A stretch of 64,000 nt of DNA from Stereocaulon alpinum (taxonomy: Eukaryota; Ascomycota; Lecanoromycetes; Lecanorales; Stereocaulaceae): contig JAEUBA010000061.1 in the NCBI GenBank assembly GCA_018257865.1, positions 124,001 to 188,000 of the forward strand. Reading direction: 5' to 3'. The notes under the pieces are model-generated. The model was not told the DNA's origin. It made no database searches and worked only from the letters and a program-made list of their open reading frames with translations. Shown here in pieces: positions 48,771 through 56,999 of this stretch (its first letter is position 1; the number at the start of each line of letters is the position of its first letter). The translations under genes and the position numbers were made by a program.

Positions 48771-49344
48771 CTTCGCCGGTGTTTGGATTCATCTTGTGCC
48801 AATAAAGTGCTTTTGACAAAGGCTCACCGCCAAGGATTATTGCAGGGGTTCCAGCAAACCTCACCAAGCCTTGAAACCAGCATACTGACAACAAAGATAA
48901 CCGTTCAAAATTGTAAGGAAAGTTTAAGCAAAATCAACTCTTCCGCAGCCGTGACCTCTTGTGAAAAGATGAAAAGTATCGAAGAATCAGACCTCTTCTT
49001 GTCTTCATACCGGTCACACATCTTTCCCAATCGTTTTTGGGGATGATTCTACCATGCTAAACAACGTATGTTTTCCCTTTCCCAGTTTCCTCTTGACAGC
49101 AGATCTACCAGCTTCAGCGATGGCCGCATATTGATCCTGGGGTTGTTCATCGTATGCACCTTGGTGTGATACCTGCAGTTGCAATCAGCTATATCTATCG
49201 CATTCCCTTTCAATCCCTTTAGTCGCTCCTCTCCACGAGAACCAATACGTGATCTCACTTGACCAGCCCACCTGGATATAGGTACCGTTGTTAGGAGGTT
49301 GCAACACATTGCCGTTTTCGTTCGGGAAAGGGAGCAGGGCCGCT

Positions 49345-49555
49345 TTAGAGGGAGCACAGGGGAAGCAAGGGGGAGCACGAAGGAGTACACGAGGGAGTAT
49401 TAAAGGAGGAGCCCGTACCGACTCTTAGCAACAGACAAGGCAACACAAGGGAGTCGGAGTTGGCTGCTTTGTACCTGCATGTAGCTGCCGAAGATCTCTT
49501 TATAAATTTTGCCAAGCCTACTACCCAAGCTCAGCCTCCTCTTGCCTAGACTGAG
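49345..49555 (+). repeat. Diverged dispersed repeat, copy 2
   Basis: This copy begins with GAGGGAGCACAGGGGAAGCA, has TTGGCTGC and TGTAGCTGCC in the middle, and ends near CTCTTGCCTAGACTGAGG. It has the same order of motifs as the copy at 48598-48770, but it is about 40 nt longer. Boundaries are approximate. Confidence 0.45.
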
Positions 49556-49732
49556 GACCTTCATAGAATGCCTACGCGCTGTCTGAGGATCGAGAGAATG
49601 CCTGGTGGAGACGTCTGCTCCGATCTACTCGAATATGTCAAGAACCAAGCCACTTATCTTTTTAATTGGACACCAATCTTCATTCACCTAGAATATATTT
49701 AGTTATATGAGAGTCATCATTATGGTTGGTTA

Positions 49733-49867
49733 GCCGGGGTAGCTCAATCGGTAAGATGCTTGATATAACCCGCTGAATACCTGAATACCCTAACCTCTTG
49801 TAGGTAGAGCGTGTGGCTCTTAAGAAAGAAAACCTCAAGGTCGCGGGTTCGAGCCCCGCCTTCGGCT
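49733..49867 (+). tRNA. tRNA-Lys(CUU) with a split D-loop and a short anticodon intron
   Basis: The acceptor stem GCCGGGG pairs with CTTCGGC (two G-U pairs). The T-arm GCGGG-TTCGAGC-CCCGC is perfect, the anticodon CTT is at 49819-49821, and the discriminator is T. After position 37 there is a 9-nt stretch (49823-49831) in the canonical tRNA-intron place. The D-arm is only complete if 53 nt (49751-49803) are removed: this gives GCTC-AATCGGTA-GAGC. The A box (TAGCTCAATCGG) lies entirely before the insert, the B box (GGTTCGAGCCC) is intact, and a T-rich terminator follows. The anticodon stem TGTGG/CCTCA has one T-T mismatch, so a pseudogene is possible. The isoacceptor call is firm; whether it yields functional tRNA is open. 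Confidence 0.85.
49751..49803 (+). other. Spliceosomal-intron-like insert in the tRNA-Lys D-loop
   Basis: The 53-nt insert starts GTAAGA, contains a CTAAC branch-site match 10-14 nt before its end (CCCTAACCTCTTGTAG), and ends TAG. Its length equals that of the protein-gene introns in this window. The flanks share GGTA on both sides, so its exact ends are ambiguous by up to four bases and a four-base target duplication is an alternative reading. It is not the position at which tRNA introns are normally removed by the tRNA splicing endonuclease. Confidence 0.75.
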
Positions 49868-50454
49868 CAAATTTTTCTTCTTTTTTACTTATTCCTATTT
49901 TTTGTGCCCTCAACTTCAAAATAGGATGAGCTGATTGCGGTAGCCTTTTTTTTTTTTAACTGAACTCTAGTCATTATGGAGTCGGGCAAGTGGCTTAGTG
50001 AAGGTGCGGACCAGTTTGATATTGAGTAGCAGACGTGGGCGAATGTCTTACTCAGGATATCAGGTTAAGGGTCACACATTTAGTCGTAACAACAAGGGGT
50101 GCGATAAGTCTGGGCGCATGTACACCATATTGACAGCCGTGTACAATATGTAGAAGCGGCTATGGACCAGAGCTTTCGCTTTCCAATCACAGCACTGCTT
50201 GCGTTCTATCCCATCGCCCGGCGCAAAAACACCAAGATTTGGTCCTGCACAGGCTTCATTTTCAACCATTTTGTTCCCATTCCCTTACCCATGCTACGAA
50301 ATCGCGTTGTCAACAATCTAGATCACGTGCCAGCTGACCTGTAAGCTACAAAAGTTCCCCCCCCCCCCGCCCCCGAAAGCCCAGGAAGCTCCCAAAGCAC
50401 GCGCCATTACGAATTGCTTCTACCTATCGGTGTAGTAATCCCCCTCCTCCCATC
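49868..50454. other. Intergenic between tRNA-Lys and piggyBac remnant
   Basis: The stretch begins with T-rich terminator sequence and includes a 13-T run (about 49947) and a C-rich run at 50358-50375. It probably contains the 5' part of the piggyBac remnant, but its end could not be located. Confidence 0.4.
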
Positions 50455-52171
50455 TTGGCCGACGACCCTTATGAGATCTTTACCCTGTTCTTCGACGATG
50501 AAACCCTTACTATTCTTGCCAACAATGCCAATGAGTACGCCTAAGTACATCCAGCTCCAGCCGACAAGCCTCACACGAGAACATGGTCTCCAACGATGAA
50601 AAAAGAGCTTCGCGCTTACATTGCTGCTTACGTTTGGATGGATGTATATCTAGAGAAAGAAGTTAAGGACATTTGGAATACCGACCCAGCTAAAGGGCTA
50701 ATCCATGATATCGTTCCTCAGCATATCAGCTTGAAACATTGGGAACAAATCCAAAAATTCTTCAATGCCTCCAAGCCTTTGCCTCAAGGCCAAAAGACTC
50801 CATTCGATAAGCTAAAGCCATTGAGCGAGCATTTGCGGAAGAAATTCAAGGACTACTGGCATACAGGGGCCCACCTAGCCGTTGACGAAACGACTTAACG
50901 ATTCATGGGTCGTTCCAAAGAGACCGTCAATTTGCCCTCAAAGCCTATACCTAAGGGCTTCAATATCTGGGTTGTGGCCAATCATGGCTATGTTCTTGAC
51001 TGGCTCTACCATGCCAAAAGCGACGACGGAGGGCCGGTAGACCTTGATGATTTCTGGATGGATGATAAAAGGTTCTCGTGACACAAGCGGTGGTATTAGA
51101 CCTACTGAGTCAAGATGGTATCTCAAAGGACTTCTGCCATACAATATGGCTAGATAACCTATTCACGTCAGCCCGACTACTAGCTACATTGAAAGAGGAG
51201 GGCTTTAGTGCAGCAGGGACTGTTCGAACACAAACCAGCCCGAGAGGTACCATAGAGACCTCAGGATCCACAATGCAGCGGAAGAAGCTACCAAAGGAGG
51301 CCAACAAAGGGTCGGATAATCCATTTCTGCCCTGAAATTGGAGCATAACGCTCAACTGGAATAGGACAAATTGTACGGACGCTTGAGCCAAGACGGCCAA
51401 GTACTGGAATTCGCTTAGAAAGACCAAAATGTGGTGTTATTCATGACTACTATTGACGATGGCCAGACTACAGTGACTAGATCTCGCCGTCAACCTACCA
51501 AAACAGCTACCAATGCGCGTACCTCTCGAGCCATATTCGGAGACGACGCTGTTAAGAAACTAGCAATACCCCAACTCATTGATATATACAACCATTTCAT
51601 AGGAGGGGTCGACCAAGCCGACCAGCTCCGCTCCTATAATCATATACAGCGCATATCCGTCGAGAACTGGAAGCCGCTATAGCATTTTCTGTTGAATACC
51701 TCAAGTGTGAACCCTTAAAACATCAGCCATTGTATACCTCAACGGCCATTCGGTGAACCATAGGATCATTCGACCCACAAGGCCTTTCGAACAAGGCTAG
51801 CCGCTCAACTATTCGCTCAGTCGAAACGACCATACACGATAAGTGTTCATTCTAGAGCTACTCTCAAACGGCCTCTGCATGCGCAAGTACACCAAGCAAG
51901 CGCGGCCGACCATGATGAGCCGATGAGATTAGGAGACAAACAGAAGAAATGTTCTGTATGTGTAGCGAGAGGGAGTAATGTGAAGCCAGAGAATGAGAGA
52001 CTAAAGAGAAAGCCTTTGGGAGAATTGTCTCAGAATACCATACAATTGGCCGCTGGTCGCGACAGGATACGCCCAAAGCAGTACCCCAAGGGGCTCTATG
52101 GGTGTCAGCTATGTGCTGTTTACGTATGTCGCAAAGGAGTTTGCTGGAGCGACTATATTCGAGCGATATGA
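50455..52171 (+). pseudogene. Broken piggyBac-family transposase
   Basis: Successive open pieces in different plus-strand frames follow the order of a piggyBac (DDE_Tnp_1_7) transposase. The N-terminal segment has PYEIFTLFFDDETLTILANN and ELRAYIAAYVWMDVYL; then AHLAVDET, RFMGRSKET, LPSKPIPKGFNIWVVANHGY; then TIWLDNLFTS and GFSAAGTVRT; then IYNHFIGGVDQADQLRSYNH; and a Cys-rich tail (CSVC ... GCQLCAVYVCRKGVCW). The three Asp codons matching the catalytic triad are at 50884, 51153 and 51611. The gene is dead: there is an in-frame TAA at 50896, a frame change near 51078, another near 51335-51430, and a TAG after ENWKPL. Some stops fit C-to-T or G-to-A change (CAA to TAA, TGG to TAG), but overall the remnant is far less RIP-mutated than DNA beyond 53.1 kb. 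Confidence 0.88.
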
Positions 52172-52586
52172 TAGGTAGCTATGTATGAGGAATAGGGGGT
52201 GAGTTATCATGGAGGTCGTCGAGCGATGGGATAACTTCATCGCACTAAAAGTGGCTCTATTACTACGAGCATTATACTACGTAGAAGGATTCACCCCCCA
52301 CCCCCTACACGGGCCATGCCCCCACGGGGGTCACCTACCCTAGAGCACACCCGAACGTGGCTTTAATTACCATTGGTCTTTTGAATGCCAGCACACCCCT
52401 CGCAGTCAGCCTCCTCACAGATAGTGTAATGATTCCCTTTGACCTGTTCGATTCGCTTGTACAGACTTGCACAGATGAATCGATGTGGCTGTGATAAAGT
52501 GTATTGTTTATCCCTTCCCTTCACGTGGTCTGCCAGAGAGTTCATCTGACATAGTCGCATACGGGTTGGTGTTACCCAACATACAG
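52172..52586. other. Spacer with a short inverted repeat
   Basis: No gene is visible. GGGGGTGA at 52195-52202 is complementary to TCACCCCC at 52291-52298, and the pairing is repeated slightly further out (CACCCCCTA at 52299-52307), which could form an imperfect hairpin or mark the ends of a small element. Confidence 0.35.
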
Positions 52587-53035
52587 CGCCCCAATCCTAC
52601 GCCCCTCCACAACATCCCTATCAACACACCTCTACGTCCCAAGCGGGAACGCCCAAGAGAGAAAGCTACCAAGCATACAGCAGCTCCCCACCCCCGCAAT
52701 CTTCTACTTCTACCCAGTCCCCAAATCCCAACGCACCACCTCGTCCATCCGCCACACCCACCAACTCCCCCTACGCCTCCTACAATAACGCACAACCTTC
52801 CTACGCACCTCAAGGACACCACGGCCCCATCCCAGCAGCCCAATTCTCGCCACCACCGCCTAATAACAGCGCGTATACGAGTATCCCGCCTAATCTCTAC
52901 GCGGGCCATGGCGCCAGTGCCGGGAGCAGTGGTACGCAAGCCACGCAGGGAAGACCCAGTAGTGGGGCAGGGGAGGATGCGGATTTGAAAGACCGAGCGC
53001 AGGGATGGATGCGGAAGGCGAAGAATTTTCTTTAG
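52587..53035 (+). CDS. 3'-terminal fragment of a proline-rich protein gene
   Basis: An open frame rich in Pro, Ser, Gln, Tyr and Asn runs to a TAG at 53033-53035 and ends DLKDRAQGWMRKAKNFL. A plausible acceptor (CATACAG) lies just before 52587, so this looks like a last exon. The GC-rich coding style resembles the intact genes and not the surrounding repeats. Upstream exons are not found; the preceding 2 kb is piggyBac remnant and spacer. I cannot name the protein. It may be a gene truncated by transposon-linked rearrangement, or a gene whose first exons lie beyond the piggyBac insertion. Overlapping open frames in other phases on both strands reflect base composition. Confidence 0.5.
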
Positions 53036-54365
53036 AATTTGAGGGTAACTTGTAGATTCTCTAGTAGGGTTTGCTGGCTACTTATGTGCTCTAGGTGGTG
53101 GCGCGCTAGCGGTTGACTAAGCAACAGGCCTGAGGTGATATTCTAACGCTCCCCTTTAACGAATAGGCCTAGAAGCCCCTAAGAAGGCTCCTCTGTAGCT
53201 ACTAAAGCTCCCCTTAAATCCCTTGTCGTATCCTTGAAAGCCTCGTTAAACCCTGAAACCTCCGCTTGATTCGCTCGTTCTGGCGTAGAGGGAAATAGGG
53301 AAGAGTGCCTTAGACGTATTAGCTATACCTGCTGTTATTAGGCTTAGCTATACCTGCTGGTATAGGGCTTATCGTACTAGCTAACGTTAGCTGCAGTACT
53401 GAAACCGGTATACCTACCGGTACAGGGCTTATTATACTGGCTAACGTTATTAGCTATAGTACTAAAACCGGTATACTCCCGCTGCTATCCTCCGGCGTAT
53501 ACCAGTGTTTTATACCCCTCTTTAGGGTACTACGTAGTATACCCTCGCTACTATCCTTCTCTCCTAGCCCCTTTAAGGCCCCGTATACTGATTTATTCTA
53601 CGGTCGGTAGTAGGTAGTAGGTAGGGTATTTTAACTACAGATTCAGCTATTATAGCTATCTAAGTTAGGGTCGCAGTCTATATAATATTAGACGACTTTA
53701 AGGTTTGCCCGAATAATTAGCTATAATTTATCGCTAAGGATATTCTATTACGTAACTTAACTATTAAATTTTTTTGTTTACCTATACGCGTCGTTATACC
53801 TTCCTTACTACCTCTATATAGCTTCCTTACCTATTTATATCCTTCTATATATCTCTATATAGTCCTATACTATACTATATCTTAGCAGACCTATTCTAGA
53901 TACGCCTATACTAAACTTATTACTAACTTTTTAGCCCCTAATTAGTCTCTTCTCAGACTTTACTGCCGTTACTAAGTATATTCTAAATTAGTACCTTTCC
54001 TATATAAACCTTTACTAATCCTTTCTTATAGGCTTCGAAGCAGCGACGTCCTCTTACGGATCTTAACCCTAATACGGTTCTATAACTAACGCGTTAATCT
54101 AAACGTTAATATATAGCGACCTTTTATACCCTTCCTACTTTATAGCTAGTCTATATAATACCGCTATATCCTTCTCTTCTTCCTATTATTCCTATATATC
54201 CTCCTCCTCTGCTGTTAAAAGGCCTAATATTAAACTATACGGCTGATATATATACGTTAGGTCTAATAGCTAAATAGTATAGGATCTATTCCGCTTTATA
54301 CTAAAAGGTAGAGGCTAAGTAAGGACCTATACTATATACTACCTACTATTTAAAGGGTAATAGAT
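53036..54365. other. RIP-mutated DNA, unassigned
   Basis: CpA and TpG become very rare from about 53100 onward and TpA becomes dominant. No coding frame is recognisable until the Helitron segment. A tandem repeat of about 60 bp is present at 53365-53480. Confidence 0.5.
53365..53480 (+). repeat. Two-copy tandem repeat of about 60 bp
   Basis: Two diverged units start GGGCTTATCGTACTAGCTAA (53365) and GGGCTTATTATACTGGCTAA (53425). Both contain CTAACGTTA, AGTACT or a close variant, and AAAACCGGTATAC-like sequence. The palindromes AACGTT and ACCGGT recur. Unit edges are approximate. Confidence 0.55.
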
Positions 54366-56015
54366 TACTGCCTCTTCCGCCTAAACCGCTAGAACTTCTA
54401 CGCGAATTATTATAGGGTGCTATACTATAGTCTAAGTATTTCCTAAAGTATATTCGTAGTTATAATAACGCGCTGACCTTTACGTCCTATAAATACTAGT
54501 AGGATACGCGTTTATAAGGCCGTATAGGAATCTAATCGTTTACTATTTATAGCGAACTTTATTACCTATAAGAGCTGCTATATCCTAGTACGTAGGTAAT
54601 ACCTTCTTTTACTTAACTATACTTTTATAATCTAACTGCTATAGTAACGTCTTAGCTCTATAGTTACCCTAATCTTTAGTAGCCGCTTCTTTAAAACCTA
54701 GATAATATAATACGTTCCTATAGGAATCCTTTTATTAATATATACGCTACTATACGGGAATAAATTAAGCGCGCCTAGGCCTATATAGGCCTAATATAGA
54801 TTATCCTTAATCCTCGCCTTTAATTAGTTATAGAGGCTAGATCTAATAAGAGACGTATAAATCTACCTACTATATTAGAGGTTATAGCCTTTATTCTAGA
54901 TAAGTATAAGGACCGTAGCTTTCGGGATATTATTATTATAGAATAGTATAAGGATAGTAAAGAACCCTACTTCTATACTATTAACTATAGTAACGCTGCG
55001 TACTTTCCTTTATACTACGTTCTCCTTTTTCTATAAGGGAATATAGGTTAGTACTAGGCCTTACGCCTCTATAATAATAATAATACCTATATTATTATAT
55101 ATTACTTAGAGCGTATATAGTTACGCTACTATCTCTTTTCCTATCCTAATTAGTACTCTACTATACTGCGGGCTAGTAGTTTATTTTAGCAATATTTAGT
55201 TAATTACTATATAGTTATCGATTAGTAAACTCTAGATTTCTATCGCAGATACTAGGAAACTATCCGTAGCGATTTATATTAGGGCGTTTCTAATACTCTA
55301 CTAGCTAGTAATAGCTATATAGATACGCTTAGGCGACGTATAATTCTACTATCTAGCTTTAGTAGAGGGGATAGATCTATAGCCTAAAATTACTAGGACT
55401 CCTTAGCGATATAACGATATTTCGGAAAGGCTATATTTTTTATAATAATAACTATAAATCCGCACTAGCCTAAGCTTAAGGCTGTAGCCTTTAATAATTA
55501 AACCGCCGCTAATCGAGCAGACCTAATAGCGCGCGTCTTCTATATAAAATAGTCCGCTTTAATATAGGACCTTAAAGATCAGTTTAGACGATATCTTAGG
55601 ATTATATAGACTATTAAGTATTAGAAATAAGGCCTACCCTATATATATATCCTCCTCTTTCTATATTAAGATAATAACTTTCTATACTAAGGCCGTATTA
55701 ATAACCTAGTCTACGCGGAGCTACCTAATCCTACGATCGATCTTAACGGATTATTATAGTAAATTATCTAAGATTAAATAACCTATAGCCCTTACGGGTA
55801 GTAGAATCTAAAGTCGCCCTATATAGTAAAGTACCTAGACGGCTTTAGGTAGATCTATTCTAAAAAGTTTCTAAGGAGTTTTTAGCCTAAAATATCTATT
55901 GCGGAAGATAGTTACCCTTAGTATTATTACCGTAATAATAGTCGTACCTAGATTAAAAAAGTAAACGGTTAGGAGGTAGTACTAGATAACCGCTAGATAG
56001 TTCTATATAATCCCT
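54366..56015 (+). pseudogene. RIP-killed Helitron Rep-helicase, N-terminal part
   Basis: One plus-strand frame runs through this tract, with many TAA/TAG stops but no detectable frameshift. It shows the order of the Helitron-like N-terminal region: YIRSYNNALTFTS (about 54448), YFPLYYVLLFL (about 55000), a LF.QYLVNYY block (about 55180), FFIIITINPH (about 55435) and GLPYIYILLFL (about 55631). The last matches the place of the two-histidine HUH motif; both His positions read Tyr, as expected from CAT-to-TAT change. A Cys/basic-type block (SPYIVKYLDGFRQIYSKKFL, about 55818) and LYNP follow just before the retrotransposon insertion. Stops sit where Gln or Trp codons are expected. The helicase part is not seen in the window. 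Confidence 0.8.
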
Positions 56016-56020
56016 AGCTA
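56016..56020. repeat. Target-site duplication AGCTA, left copy
   Basis: AGCTA directly precedes the left LTR and is repeated directly after the right LTR at 62564-62568. Five base pairs is the usual duplication size for Ty3/gypsy integrases. Confidence 0.8.
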
Positions 56021-56348
56021 TGTTACGGCTCGCCTAGAGGTAATCGCAGGAGAAGGCAGCTTTGAAGAAAACTACCTTATATTAGGATTTAGCTAATAGG
56101 CTACGCTTAGTATCTAGAAAATAGGATAAAGAAGAAAAGAAGTAAGAGCTTAGGAGCTCGCAGGCCTAAATACCCCTAGCGCTAGTTAAGCGCTATACTA
56201 AAGCTAAAAGGGGCTAGCGTTAGACCTAGGCTAAACCTAGGCCGAATCTAAGCTAGACCTAGGCCGAATCTAGGTTAAGGTATATAAATACTAGTAAGTA
56301 ATAAAGGACTAGTAAGGTATTAAAGACCCTTAGATTAGGATTATAATA
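56021..56348 (-). repeat. LTR (element 3' LTR)
   Basis: This 328-bp LTR begins TGTTACGGCTCGCC. Its right end reads TTATAATA where the other LTR keeps CGTAACA, as RIP would produce. It carries a 22-bp internal tandem duplication (a second CGAATCTA..GACCTAGGC unit at about 56240-56275) absent from the other LTR. A TATAAA lies at about 56282. Confidence 0.88.
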
Positions 56349-56999
56349 TTACCCCCTCCCTCTAAAAAACTGCGTCCGCGCAGTTACTGTTATAGGACGA
56401 TTATTATTAAGATAGGTATAGTTATTAATCTTATTATTATAGGCCTTCAGCTAGGTAGGGAGTACTTATAGAGGGCCTTTTATATTAGGATACTATAGGT
56501 AGAAGGCCTTTAATATATAAGGCGCTATTATTATATTAGAGTAGGGATACTATTCTAAGTCTTTATTAGCACCTCTTTACTTAATCTAATACTTTAAGGT
56601 AGAGCTAACTAGCTTAGAGCCTAGTATCTCCTCTAACTCCTACTTATCTTATTCCGATAGTAGTTATATTAGGGCTAGGTTAGGGCGTTACTACCTTAGT
56701 AAGGGATTATCAGGGTATTTATAGAGGGAGTAGGAGTAGAATACTAGCTAGATTATCTAGTCCTTTAGGAGTTCTACCTTCTAGCTTTTACTAACCTTCT
56801 CTAAGACCTTAACTAGGCTATACTAGTTATTAGAGAGCTTATAGGAGGGTCGATCTACCCTCTAGTTCTAAGTATCTACTAGTACTAGGTCTCTAATATC
56901 CTAGTCTACCTTATAACGCTTATAGTTAGCTATTCGTCTTATCTTATCCTACTATAATTATAAGGAGGAGTATATAAATCGTATAATATTTTCTATATA

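Larger units (their letters stand above)
48521..49732. other. Intergenic region with a diverged repeat pair
   Basis: No gene is seen in this 1.2-kb stretch. It holds a short TA run (48568-48583) and two diverged copies of one repeat, listed separately, at about 48598-48770 and 49345-49555. This is the first sign of the repeat-rich right part of the window. Confidence 0.45.

Noticed and set aside
50066..51720. TTAAGGGTCACAC at 50064 and its near-inverted partner (GTGTGAACCCTTAA) at 51704-51717 as piggyBac terminal repeats
   Set aside because: The right copy lies inside the transposase C-terminal coding region, and the Cys-rich tail continues to 52171. The TTAA placement is attractive but the pair cannot bound the element as read.
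52485..52988. 167-codon plus-strand and 143-codon minus-strand frames over the gene fragment
   Set aside because: They are other-phase shadows of the Pro/Gln-rich frame that ends at 53035; the Arg/Pro/His and Gly/Arg/Trp compositions are typical shadows.
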